Positions 20,579-28,221 of a stretch of 64,000 nucleotides of DNA are shown piece after piece. Each line of letters starts with the position of its first letter. The stretch's first letter is position 1. The translations under genes were made by a program, and so were the position numbers. The notes beneath the pieces were generated by a model. That model was not told the DNA's origin. It saw only the letters and a list, made by a program, of their open reading frames with translations, and searched no databases. Location: contig NZ_CP036281.1 in assembly GCF_007750395.1 (NCBI RefSeq), positions 5,231,001-5,295,000 on the forward strand, in the 5' to 3' direction. Origin of the DNA: Polystyrenella longa (GTDB lineage Bacteria; Planctomycetota; Planctomycetia; Planctomycetales; Planctomycetaceae).

Positions 20579-21181
20579 ATGACCAAACGCTACATTATCA
20601 CGCTGATGGCGGCCAACCGAGTCGGAATTCTTTCGGCGGTAACCACGGGCCTGGCGGAACTGGGCGCAAATCTGATGGAAGTGAGCCAGACTGTCCTCAA
20701 TGGGTTCTTCACCATCATTCTGGATGCCGAATTCCCAGGACATCGTTCGCCGGACGTAATCGTAGCGCACTTGAAAGACTTTTGCCGACCTTACGGTGTG
20801 GAAATCGATCTGAAAGATCCGGAAGAAGAAGAATTACAGAATATGACCGAAGGAGACTTCGAACGATTTTTCCTGACCGTCACTGGCAATGATGAACCAG
20901 GAATGATTCGACAGATTTCGGCCCGTATTTCTCAGGAAGGAATTGATATTTCCGACCTGTATGCCAAACGGCAACCGGACACTTCCTTTGTGATGGTGAT
21001 GGAACTGAGCGTCCCACTGGGGATTGATGTACTGGTGCTCAAAAACGATTTGGAAGCGGTCTGCATCAAAGAAGGTTTGACCGTGACCTTACAGCATGAA
21101 AACATCTTCGCTGCGACGAACGACCCGCGACCGATTCGCCTGCTTCCAGTGAAAGCGGTCCACGACTTGTATGCCGAATAG
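20579..21181 (+). CDS. Double ACT domain protein, GcvR-like
   Basis: This 200-residue protein consists of two ACT domains, about 4-85 and 98-180. Each starts with the ACT pattern: RYIITLMAANRVGILSAVTTGL and FFLTVTGNDEPGMIRQISARI. ACT domains bind amino acids or similar ligands at domain interfaces. Two tandem ACT domains of this size are typical for GcvR-like regulators of glycine cleavage, while its downstream neighbour is a PFL/UPF0210 protein, normally paired with a single-ACT UPF0237 protein. Here the ACT partner is the double form. GGGAATGAATC precedes the ATG, with GGG 8 to 10 bases upstream. It lies 123 bases before the PFL gene on the same strand and is probably cotranscribed. The ligand is unknown. 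Confidence 0.85.
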   Translation: MTKRYIITLMAANRVGILSAVTTGLAELGANLMEVSQTVLNGFFTIILDAEFPGHRSPDVIVAHLKDFCRPYGVEIDLKDPEEEELQNMTEGDFERFFLTVTGNDEPGMIRQISARISQEGIDISDLYAKRQPDTSFVMVMELSVPLGIDVLVLKNDLEAVCIKEGLTVTLQHENIFAATNDPRPIRLLPVKAVHDLYAE

Positions 21182-21304
21182 CTTAATGGCTCGACACTCG
21201 ACTTTTGGCGACATTGCTCAGAGACTCCATCTAGTGATTTCACTCTGACGGTTTCGGTTCCCAACTTCCTCCAATGAACGACTTCTTTCGAAAGTGATTT
21301 TTAG

Positions 21305-22678
21305 ATGCCCCGTACCGACGACATCCTGTCTACATTACGGATGGTGAAACAGGAAAACCTAGACGTCCGCACGGTGACGATGGGGATCAATCTGTTTCAC
21401 TGTATCGATCGTAATCTCGAAACTCTCTGCAATAACATTTACGAAAGAATTACAACTTCCGCCAAGGACTTACACAGTACCTGTGAAACCGTATCTACCC
21501 GGTACGGGATTCCAATCGTCAATAAACGATTGGCGGTGACACCTATCCAACGGATCGGCGATGGTTTTCGTCCGGAAGAACTGGTCCAGATCGCCCACAC
21601 ACTCGACCGCGCTGCTGCTGCTGTTGGTGTGGATCTCATTGGAGGTTTCTCGGCTCTCGTCCATTCAGGACATACGCAAGGCGCGCTCAACTTGATTGAG
21701 TCGCTCCCCGAAGTCCTTTCTCAGACGGAACGAGTCTGTGCCTCGGTGAATGTCGGCACTACCAAATCGGGCATCAATATGAACATACTCAGCCTGCTGG
21801 GTAAAAAAATCATTGAGATCGCCAACGCCACCAGCGACCGTCAGGGGTTTGGTGCCGCCAAACTCGTCGTCTTTGCTAATGCTCCGGAAGACAATCCATT
21901 TATGGCGGGGGCATTTCATGGCGATGCGGGAGCGGATACGGTCATTCATATCGGTGTCAGCGGACCAGGAGTGGTCAAACGAGGTCTCGAACGTTTCCTC
22001 GAAGCGGTCCCCGGCTGTACTCTTGACGAGATCGCCTCTGAAATTAAATGCACCTCTTTTCGCGTGACTCGTGTGGGTGAGCTGATTGGGCGCGAAGTCG
22101 CGGCACGCTTGGGAGTGAAATTCGGAATCGTCGATCTTTCTCTCGCCCCTACCCCGAAAGTGGGAGACTCGATTGGAGAGATTCTGGAACTCGTCGGCTT
22201 AAAACATGTCGGTGTCCCTGGCTCCACTGCAGTCCTGGCCATGCTGAACGATGCGGTCAAAAAAGGAGGAGTTTTCGCCTCTTCTTCCGTAGGCGGTTTA
22301 TCCGGTGCGTTTGTACCCGTGATGGAAGATGCCTCGCTTGCCGATGCGGCGAAAAAAGGTTTCTTGACCATCGAAAAACTAGAGGCGATGACCTCCGTCT
22401 GCTCTGTTGGCCTCGATATGGTTCCAGTTCCAGGAGATATCGATCCCGATACTCTGGCCGCGCTGATGGCGGATGAAATTGCGATCGGTGTGTTTAACAA
22501 TAAAACAACAGCAACGCGGATCGTTCCCATCCCAGGCAAGAGGGCGGGCGAACACGTCTCCTTTGGTGGTTTGTTTGGTGAATCAGTCATCATGAATGTT
22601 CCGGGTAACGGTTGCAGTGCCAGTTTCGTGGGTCGTGGCGGACATATCCCGGCACCGATTCAGAGTTTGCGGAATTAA
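21305..22678 (+). CDS. PFL family protein (UPF0210/DUF711)
   Basis: This 457-residue protein belongs to UPF0210 (DUF711), a family with a pyruvate-formate-lyase-like barrel and no confirmed reaction. Characteristic blocks are VTMGINLFHCID, VNKRLAVTPI, VDLIGGFSALVHSG, CASVNVGTTKSGINM, FHGDAGADTVIHIGVSGPG and the C-terminal FGGLFGESVIMNV. Length is standard. It is almost always next to an ACT-domain protein, as here, and the pairing suggests a ligand-regulated enzyme, possibly for an amino acid or glycyl-radical-like substrate. It is followed by a bidirectional terminator shared with the His-rich protein gene on the other strand. Confidence 0.92.
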   Translation: MPRTDDILSTLRMVKQENLDVRTVTMGINLFHCIDRNLETLCNNIYERITTSAKDLHSTCETVSTRYGIPIVNKRLAVTPIQRIGDGFRPEELVQIAHTLDRAAAAVGVDLIGGFSALVHSGHTQGALNLIESLPEVLSQTERVCASVNVGTTKSGINMNILSLLGKKIIEIANATSDRQGFGAAKLVVFANAPEDNPFMAGAFHGDAGADTVIHIGVSGPGVVKRGLERFLEAVPGCTLDEIASEIKCTSFRVTRVGELIGREVAARLGVKFGIVDLSLAPTPKVGDSIGEILELVGLKHVGVPGSTAVLAMLNDAVKKGGVFASSSVGGLSGAFVPVMEDASLADAAKKGFLTIEKLEAMTSVCSVGLDMVPVPGDIDPDTLAALMADEIAIGVFNNKTTATRIVPIPGKRAGEHVSFGGLFGESVIMNVPGNGCSASFVGRGGHIPAPIQSLRN

Positions 22679-22725
22679 AATCAGTCGCTGCGTAACACAC
22701 GCGATACATTGATTTCCTTACAAAC

Positions 22726-22760
22726 AAAAACAGCCGCGAATAAATTTCGCGGCTGTTTTA
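22726..22760. terminator. Bidirectional intrinsic terminator
   Basis: A perfect 10-base stem CAGCCGCGAA (22731-22740) with TTCGCGGCTG (22746-22755) has TTTTA on the plus side and the mirrored A-run upstream, which gives a U-run on the minus strand. It serves both the PFL gene and the convergent His-rich gene. Confidence 0.92.
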
Positions 22761-22786
22761 TTATATATCCAGTTCGAATTAAACCG

Positions 22787-23548
22787 TTACTTCGTCAAGA
22801 AGACGGAAGGAACAGGAGACAGTGTAGAGGGAACAGGTACTGGAACCGTCGTTGCCGGGAGTGGAACCTGATCCACACCAACGTCGTTCATCAAGTGATG
22901 TAACGTCGACTCGATCTGCTGCATTTTGGAACCGATTCCCCTGTTGCCCACCTGAAAGTGCTGGTGGCGAGACCAGCCGCGAACATCTTCTTCAATGTGA
23001 TGGAAGAGGGCATCCATTCCGTTCAGTTGTTGCTTAATCGCGTTGTGGTTGTGTTGATGCTCTTGAGCATGGACGTATTGAGCGACTTGATACAACTGAT
23101 ACGCTTCGGCGTAAGTCTCACGAAAACCATGATTGTGAGAGTAGTTGTAGTGCATATCCAACAGGAAGTATTTCATCTGGGTTTCCAGTTGGCTGGCCAG
23201 ATCATCAACGTGTGAAAAACTACCGAACCCAACTACCTCCGGTTGAGGTACAACGCCATTACCAAGTAAGACGGTCTTCGGACTGAAGTAGTACTTGCCA
23301 TTGCGGATGAAGTAGGTTTCTCGATTATGGAAATGCCGGGTGGAAGGGAAAAACCGGTCCGAATCTTCGCGGACGACATCATGGTGATACCGGCCCACGA
23401 CATGTCCGTGAGAATCGCGAATAACGTGATCGTGGTGATCGACTTGGTAACGTCGAGGAAAGAAATCCCGATACTGGGCCGAAGCGGACTGAACAGCGAC
23501 GAAGAAAGTACAAACTGCGAGTCCCAGGGCGAGGCGTAATGGAGTCAT
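22787..23548 (-). CDS. His-rich secreted protein of unknown function
   Basis: This 253-residue protein starts with a signal peptide (MTPLRLALGLAVCTFFVAVQ, cleavage about SASA-Q25). The mature N-terminus is very rich in His (YQVDHHDHVIRDSHGHVV, GRYHHD), followed by an FFPSTRHFHNRETYFIRNGKYY block and a helical region with more His (HAQEHQHNHN, HHIEEDVRGWSRHQHF). The C-terminus is a low-complexity Val/Pro tail. No domain was recognised. The His clusters suggest binding of Zn, Cu or Ni outside the cytoplasm, which is an inference. It lies downstream of an NRAMP-related transporter gene on the same strand, with a 335-base gap, so a metal theme is possible. Confidence 0.7.
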   Translation of the reverse strand: MTPLRLALGLAVCTFFVAVQSASAQYRDFFPRRYQVDHHDHVIRDSHGHVVGRYHHDVVREDSDRFFPSTRHFHNRETYFIRNGKYYFSPKTVLLGNGVVPQPEVVGFGSFSHVDDLASQLETQMKYFLLDMHYNYSHNHGFRETYAEAYQLYQVAQYVHAQEHQHNHNAIKQQLNGMDALFHHIEEDVRGWSRHQHFQVGNRGIGSKMQQIESTLHHLMNDVGVDQVPLPATTVPVPVPSTLSPVPSVFLTK

Positions 23549-23883
23549 GTCAACTATCCTTCATATAATAGGTTCGACAATTCAAATCACCTGATTTCGA
23601 CATTCCTTTGTCCGGGCCACCTTCCTGAAGTCCCTGTGACCAATACCAGAAAGTGCAAACAGCGATCCAATACAGCCTGAACAAAACAGGATTATTAAAT
23701 CCAATTTTACTTTAAGGCTACAATAATAGCGTTCGAGGTGATTTCGTTTTTCTCAAAATCGAAACGTGGGCAATTCAGAAATAATAAAACGAATATCATT
23801 CCGATGACACTCTGTCGCGAATTTGTCACTCATTCAAACCACACCGGTAGGCCGAAAACCTATTCTGGCATTGACAGAACACC
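23549..23883. other. AT-rich gap between His-rich protein and NRAMP-like gene
   Basis: This 335-base stretch should contain the 3' end of the NRAMP-like mRNA and the promoter of the His-rich gene, both on the minus strand. An A+T-rich imperfect hairpin (TTTCG/CGAAA arms near 23742-23764) is visible. No metal-regulator box such as a Fur or MntR site was recognised with confidence. Confidence 0.35.
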
Positions 23884-25146
23884 TCAACCGGCAAGTTGTT
23901 CGGCAGCCAGATAGAGAAAAAACAGCAATGTCAGCACCAGGGCCACGTTGGTAGCGCGACGGTTACGTCCTTGCCCCGGCAGGTATCGCCCCGATCCCAG
24001 CAGAAGAAGCAGAATCACAGCCAGCATGGGAACAAAAAATGCGCCCAGCACCGCATAGAGTTTCTGGGCATGCTCAAATTTCGTGAAGAGTCCCAGAATT
24101 GGGAGCGTCGCCAGGGCGTACAGATAGAACTTATAAGTCGGAAGCTCCTGGGTAATTTTCGTAACTTTGTCTCTGGCAAAGGACTGATTCCAGAAATCGG
24201 CGAAGAGATAAGGAACTGACTGCCAGACTCCGAGCAAACTACTGAAAACAGCCCCCCACGTCCCAATCAGGAACAGCCATTTGATGACGAGGGACCAACT
24301 TCCCAGACTCGGATTGCCAGCGAGTTGATCACTCAGTCCGAGTAGAAGACTTGTCCCCGTCGCCGAGCTTTCCACATGGCTCCCAATAATGACCATCGCC
24401 ATTCCAAAGAGAGCGGTCATCACATAACCCACGCCGAGGTCGAGCCGCATTGATTTCAAATCGTCGAGCGATTGCTCGCCCGATTCACGAATCCAGTAAC
24501 CGTAACAGAGCACGGTGACCGTTCCACCAACGCCGCCTATCAACGCGACTGTCCAACTCAGCCCTTCAGGATGATCAGTCGGAATGACGGGAATGACCAT
24601 ACCCTGCAACGTGGCGAACCAATCGTCGTGTATCAACACCGTGATCACCATGACGACGAAAAACATGAGACCGATGCAGACCGCCATCAACTTTTCGAAG
24701 AGTTGAAAACCTCCTCTCCTTACCAGCAGGAGAGCAACCACCGAATGAACGATGCCATAGACGATCTTGCTTTCGGTCGTTTCCAACCCTGTAATCGGCG
24801 CAATAGTGGCGGAGATAACCCCAATCGCGTTGAGCAAGGCACTGCCGACAAAGAAGCTCCAGACGAGCAGGTAGACAAGAAATATCGGTTTGGTAAATCT
24901 ACCGAATCGCTTGATCGCCCCTTCCAGTAACGTCTCACCACTGGCTAATTGCCAGCGGGCCAGCCCTTCGGTGAGCATGAATTTGAGAGTCGCTCCCACG
25001 AGCACTGCCCAGAGGACGGACGTGCCCAGTTTGTTTCCCGCAATTGCTCCCCCCGCCAGATCACCCGCACCGACCCCGGTGGCGGCAACCAGAATACCGG
25101 GACCGAATCTGGCCAGCAGTTTTTTTTTCGGAGACGGTTCACTCAC
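23884..25146 (-). CDS. NRAMP-related divalent metal transporter, divergent
   Basis: This 420-residue protein has about eleven TM helices and the overall NRAMP outline: FGPGILVAATGVGAGDLAGG in TM1, KFMLTEGLARWQLASG in TM3 and a glycine-rich unwound TM6 (ALIGGVGGTVTVLCYGYW). Classical NRAMP Mn/Fe transporters carry DPGN in TM1 and an MPH motif in TM6 as metal ligands. Here TM1 has GAGDL, with an Asp in a shifted context, and TM6 has no Met or His. It is therefore a divergent NRAMP branch, comparable to the NRAMP-related proteins that carry Mg2+ or other substrates, and Mn/Fe transport should not be assumed. The ATG at 25146 (MSEPSPKKK) has a lysine-rich cytoplasmic start. Confidence 0.82.
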   Translation of the reverse strand: MSEPSPKKKLLARFGPGILVAATGVGAGDLAGGAIAGNKLGTSVLWAVLVGATLKFMLTEGLARWQLASGETLLEGAIKRFGRFTKPIFLVYLLVWSFFVGSALLNAIGVISATIAPITGLETTESKIVYGIVHSVVALLLVRRGGFQLFEKLMAVCIGLMFFVVMVITVLIHDDWFATLQGMVIPVIPTDHPEGLSWTVALIGGVGGTVTVLCYGYWIRESGEQSLDDLKSMRLDLGVGYVMTALFGMAMVIIGSHVESSATGTSLLLGLSDQLAGNPSLGSWSLVIKWLFLIGTWGAVFSSLLGVWQSVPYLFADFWNQSFARDKVTKITQELPTYKFYLYALATLPILGLFTKFEHAQKLYAVLGAFFVPMLAVILLLLLGSGRYLPGQGRNRRATNVALVLTLLFFLYLAAEQLAG

Positions 25147-25499
25147 AGAAATATCGCTTTCGACTCATTTTAAAGGGTTCAATTGAGACCACTCGATCTC
25201 GGATTTTCCAATCCAGAACCATGTTGCCAGAAAACATCGTGTATACAGGAGCGTAGGAATTCAATGTTAAGAGATGTGAATGCGGAAGTTACGGCCACTT
25301 GAGGTTAAAACAGGTAAGCCACGTGATGTATTTCTGCAACGTCGGTCATTTCCATCGAAACGACTGCCAAAAGAATTTCCATTTCACGGATCGCTCTGTA
25401 TTGTAGGGAAACAGGCGATTAACACAGTCAATCCAGTCGGTGAGACGAACCCGAATCCCCGGATTGGCACACGAGTCGCAATAAAAACAATTATCAAAC

Positions 25500-25590
25500 A
25501 ATCGAAGACAACACTCTCTTCTTCGGAAGAGTTGTTTATAAATCAGTTTCTCTCTGAAAAACCTCGCCACTGCACCCGGCGGGGTTTTTC
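25500..25590 (+). ncRNA. Candidate small RNA (3' portion), structured
   Basis: The plus strand shows ACAAC (25508-25512) pairing with GTTGT (25531-25535) around an inner hairpin TCTTC-TTCG-GAAGA, an exceptionally stable cUUCGg tetraloop. About 25 bases later an intrinsic terminator follows. The UUCG loop is on the plus strand, which sets the likely direction. The 5' end is not known, as no convincing promoter was found; it could begin anywhere after about 25250. No known RNA family was recognised. Confidence 0.45.
25556..25590 (+). terminator. Intrinsic terminator without an associated gene
   Basis: ACCTCGCC (25561-25568) pairs with GGCGGGGT (25578-25585), one pair being G-U, and is followed by TTTTT. 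An A-run on the 5' side could give termination on the minus strand as well. It lies in a space between divergent genes, so it must end a non-coding or unrecognised transcript. Confidence 0.75.
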
Positions 25591-25787
25591 TGTGCGCGGT
25601 GGGGTACAGCACCTTTTTCCGGCCAACAACCCTCAGAACTCTTTCTATATCTAGTTAGAGTGGAGCATTTGTTCGTTTAAATGTAAGCTGCCTTACAGAA
25701 GAGAACGGCTTCAATGCCGATAATGAGAAGAGTGGAACAGGTAGCTTCACGCACGAAGTGAACAAAGGGTTAGTTCAAGGCTGGGTT

Positions 25788-26252
25788 ATGAACGAGCAAG
25801 AAAAGATCAATTTTGAAAAACCGGCTCTCGACTGGCAAAATTGTCAGCAGGGTGAGATCGGTAAAGTTTCCTCATTTTTGAAGCGTCGGCGTCGTCGGCA
25901 TACCGTCAGCAGAGCAGTAACGGTGGGGGCCATTCTTCTGGCCGTCGGCGGGTTGGGCTGGTTTGCCTTGATTGGAAATGAGCCGGGTGGACGGCAAATC
26001 GCGGGTCTGCACTGCAACGAAGTTTTTGAGCATACGGATGAGCTTTTTCAGGGTGAATTGAACCCGGGTGCTGTTGATCAAATTACAGCGCACCTGGAAG
26101 CATGCCCTGGATGCGTGCTCCATATGGAAGAAGTTCGGGTCGAATTTGAAAATCGGACCGGTCAAAAGGCAAAATATCGATTTAACCCCGAACCCGAAGT
26201 CGCCGCCGAGGCTCATTTCGAGGGAGTGAGCCAACTGGTCAGCCTACGCTGA
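25788..26252 (+). CDS. Membrane protein with zf-HC2-like (anti-sigma-type) motif
   Basis: The ATG at 25788 is chosen over a GTG at 25758 because AAGG lies 7 bases upstream. The 154-residue product has a cytoplasmic N-terminus with an Arg-rich stretch (LKRRRRRHTVSR), one TM helix (about 45-63, AVTVGAILLAVGGLGWFALI), and a region with LHCNEVFEHTDELFQGELNP followed by HLEACPGC. The C...HxxxCxxC pattern matches the zinc-finger of anti-sigma factors (zf-HC2, ZAS). In typical anti-sigma factors this domain is N-terminal and cytoplasmic; here it follows the TM helix, so by the positive-inside rule it would face outside. No sigma gene is adjacent, so anti-sigma activity is doubtful. It may instead be a redox or metal-binding surface domain. 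Confidence 0.65.
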   Translation: MNEQEKINFEKPALDWQNCQQGEIGKVSSFLKRRRRRHTVSRAVTVGAILLAVGGLGWFALIGNEPGGRQIAGLHCNEVFEHTDELFQGELNPGAVDQITAHLEACPGCVLHMEEVRVEFENRTGQKAKYRFNPEPEVAAEAHFEGVSQLVSLR

Positions 26253-26392
26253 ACATGGCCCTTGCTGAGACTATCGACTTGACCGTATTCTGGATCAGTT
26301 GTATAGTTGGACCCGTACAGGGTGGTTTTAGCCATTCTGTCAAAATCAGAACGCTAGCCAAAATCTTTTCATCAGATTGAACTGAAATCGAA

Positions 26393-26455
26393 ATGACAGG
26401 CATCTTCCTACTGAACCTGCTACTATTAGCCCCTTCCGGAGACGGACGGTCTTAG
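26393..26455 (+). CDS. leuL: Leucine-rich leader peptide of leuA (attenuator)
   Basis: This 20-codon ORF starts with ATG at 26393 and ends with TAG at 26453-26455. It encodes M-T-G-I-F-L-L-N-L-L-L-L-A-P-S-G-D-G-R-S. Six of 20 codons are Leu, including four in a row (CTG CTA CTA TTA at 26417-26428), and several are codons seldom used in nearby genes. It lies 215 bases upstream of leuA, immediately before an intrinsic terminator. The ribosome binding site is weak. Its position and composition match leader peptides of ribosome-mediated attenuation, in which low charged Leu-tRNA stalls the ribosome at the Leu codons. The symbol follows the enterobacterial name and is by analogy, since no sequence homology was tested. 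Confidence 0.8.
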   Translation: MTGIFLLNLLLLAPSGDGRS

Positions 26456-26530
26456 GTTCAATGGATACTGCCTTTCCAGTATAAACTAAAGCCCTGAGGT
26501 CCCCGTTGATCTCAGGGCTTTTTTTGTTTT
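26413..26530 (+). promoter_or_regulatory. Leucine attenuator: mutually exclusive hairpins
   Basis: Three competing pairings can be read. Region 1 (GAACCT, 26413-26418, overlapping the Leu codons) pairs perfectly with region 2 (AGGTTC, 26454-26459). Region 2 extended (GGTCTTAGG, 26448-26456) pairs with region 3 (CCTGAGGTC, 26493-26501) over nine contiguous pairs, three of them G-U. Region 3 is also the 5' arm of the terminator. A ribosome stalled on Leu codons masks region 1, freeing region 2 to hold region 3 and prevent termination. A ribosome reaching the TAG masks region 2, so the terminator forms. This is the classical attenuation logic, placed before leuA. Confidence 0.78.
26488..26530 (+). 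terminator. Attenuator terminator before leuA
   Basis: AAAGCCCTGAG (26488-26498) pairs with CTCAGGGCTTT (26511-26521) in a perfect 11-base stem, followed by seven T and a further T-rich tail. It lies about 140 bases before leuA and 240 bases after the zinc-finger protein gene. Confidence 0.92.
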
Positions 26531-26670
26531 GCGGGCGTGAGACACCCGAAGCCGATGAAGCTAGAGCCAATCGAGAACAGGTTGAACCGAATCTCGCGAC
26601 TTTTCATTCTTTGAAATCGACACTTTTACAACACTCTTCTATTTAACACTCTTCAAAGGGAGTCCCAGCT

Positions 26671-28221
26671 ATGTCGGGTGATATTGTCACCATCTTCGAC
26701 ACCACTTTGCGTGACGGCGAACAATCTCCGGGTTGCAGTATGAATACTGCCGAAAAACTGGAAATCGCCAAAGCGCTGGTTGAGCTGGGGGTCGACGTAA
26801 TGGAAGCCGGATTCCCGATTGCCTCTCCCGGCGACTTTGAGGCGGTCAGTCAAATCGCCCAGCAATATGGCGACCGAACCACCATCTGTGCGTTAGCCCG
26901 TTGCCGTAAGGAAGACATCGACCGAGCGTGGGAAGCGATTAAACATGCCGAGAAAAAACGGATCCATGTTTTCCTCGCCACGAGCGCTATCCATCGCGAG
27001 CATAAACTCAAGATGACCAAAGAAGACATCATCCAACGTGCTGTCGAGATGGTGAAACGGGCCGCCGGGTATTGTCAGGATGTGGAGTTCTCTCCAGAAG
27101 ATGCTGTCCGCACGGAACTCGACTTTCTCACCGAAGTTGTCGAACGCGCTATCGAAGCGGGGGCGACGACAGTCAACATTCCGGACACAGTCGGTTACGC
27201 TGTTCCCAGCCAATATTACAACTGCATTCGACACCTCAAAGAGAACGTCCGGAATATCGAGAAGGCCGTCATCAGCACACACTGTCACGATGACCTGGGC
27301 ATGGCCGTTTCCAATAGCCTTGCTGCCGTCGAAGCGGGTGCACGGCAGATTGAATGTACGATCAACGGTATCGGTGAACGAGCGGGGAACGCCGCGCTCG
27401 AAGAAGTCGTTATGGCACTTCGCACCCGTAGCGAGTTCTATAAATGTTCCACGAACATCGACACCAAACGCCTCTATCCAACATCGCATCTCTTAACGAC
27501 GATCACCGGTATGAAAGTGCAGCGGAACAAAGCGATCGTCGGTCGCAATGCGTTCGCTCACGAGTCGGGCATTCATCAACACGGAATGTTGCAGCACAGT
27601 GAGACGTACGAGATCATGAAACCGGAGGACGTCGGTTACCGGGGAACGAGTCTTGTTCTCGGGAAACATAGTGGCCGACATGCCTTTCGCAACCGGCTGC
27701 AGGAACTTGGCTATGAGCTCGACGACAGCGCCTTCCAGCGAGTCTTCCAGGACTTCATAAACCTGGCCGACAAAAAGAAAGAAGTCTACGATGCTGACAT
27801 CGTCGCATTAATTGAAAACCAGTTGGGCGACACGGTCGACCCCTGGAAGATGGTCAGCTTCCACACTTCGGCTGGTTCAGGAAATATTCCTACAGCCACG
27901 ATCCAACTCGAAGATGCTGAAGGCAAAGTTCACTGCGACGCCGCAACAGGCGACGGTCCGGTGGACGCGGTCTTCTGGGCACTCGAGCGCATCACGGGGA
28001 TTGCAGCCAGCCTGCAGGATTACCAGGTTCGCTCGGTCTCTCACGGTAAAGACGCCCTCGGGGAAGTCGATGTTGAAATCATCGTCGGTGACCGCTCCTA
28101 CCATGGTAAAGGCGTCAGCACCGACATCATCGAAGCGAGTGCCCGTGCTTACCTGAAAGCCCTGTGCCGCTTCGAACAACAACGGTTGAACGACAAACCG
28201 GCAGTGATTGAGGCCCCGTAA
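26671..28221 (+). CDS. leuA: 2-isopropylmalate synthase
   Basis: This 516-residue enzyme catalyses the first committed step of leucine synthesis, condensing acetyl-CoA with 2-oxoisovalerate. The DRE-TIM barrel motifs are present: FDTTLRDGEQSPG (metal- and substrate-binding RD), VFLATSAIHREHKL, STHCHDDLGMAVSNSL (HxH metal ligands) and ECTINGIGERAGNAALEE. GRNAFAHESGIHQHG follows, and the C-terminal LeuA dimer domain (from about 390), which binds the leucine feedback inhibitor, is complete. Length fits the LeuA type I group. AAGGGAG lies about 10 bases before the ATG. Upstream lies a leucine leader peptide and terminator, so transcription probably responds to Leu-tRNA charging on top of allosteric inhibition. 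Confidence 0.96.
   Translation: MSGDIVTIFDTTLRDGEQSPGCSMNTAEKLEIAKALVELGVDVMEAGFPIASPGDFEAVSQIAQQYGDRTTICALARCRKEDIDRAWEAIKHAEKKRIHVFLATSAIHREHKLKMTKEDIIQRAVEMVKRAAGYCQDVEFSPEDAVRTELDFLTEVVERAIEAGATTVNIPDTVGYAVPSQYYNCIRHLKENVRNIEKAVISTHCHDDLGMAVSNSLAAVEAGARQIECTINGIGERAGNAALEEVVMALRTRSEFYKCSTNIDTKRLYPTSHLLTTITGMKVQRNKAIVGRNAFAHESGIHQHGMLQHSETYEIMKPEDVGYRGTSLVLGKHSGRHAFRNRLQELGYELDDSAFQRVFQDFINLADKKKEVYDADIVALIENQLGDTVDPWKMVSFHTSAGSGNIPTATIQLEDAEGKVHCDAATGDGPVDAVFWALERITGIAASLQDYQVRSVSHGKDALGEVDVEIIVGDRSYHGKGVSTDIIEASARAYLKALCRFEQQRLNDKPAVIEAP

Larger units (their letters stand above)
25147..25787. other. Divergent region holding a probable small RNA
   Basis: This 641-base space lies between start codons of divergent genes, where no coding transcript should end, yet it contains a UUCG-capped hairpin and a strong intrinsic terminator (25556-25590). 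Short ORFs here lack ribosome binding sites. The remaining 200 bases up to 25787 should carry the promoter of the zinc-finger membrane protein. Confidence 0.5.

Noticed and set aside
25420-25480. Possible tRNA-like TPsiC segment on the minus strand (GGGTTCG context)
   Set aside because: No acceptor stem, anticodon arm or correct spacing could be built around it.
25280-25654. 124-codon open frame in the region of the candidate small RNA
   Set aside because: No ribosome binding site, no family resemblance, and it runs through the intrinsic terminator hairpin.
26456-26484. Second short ORF (M-D-T-A-F-P-V) just before the leuA attenuator terminator
   Set aside because: It has no Leu codons and no ribosome binding site; it overlaps the linker between hairpins and is probably chance.
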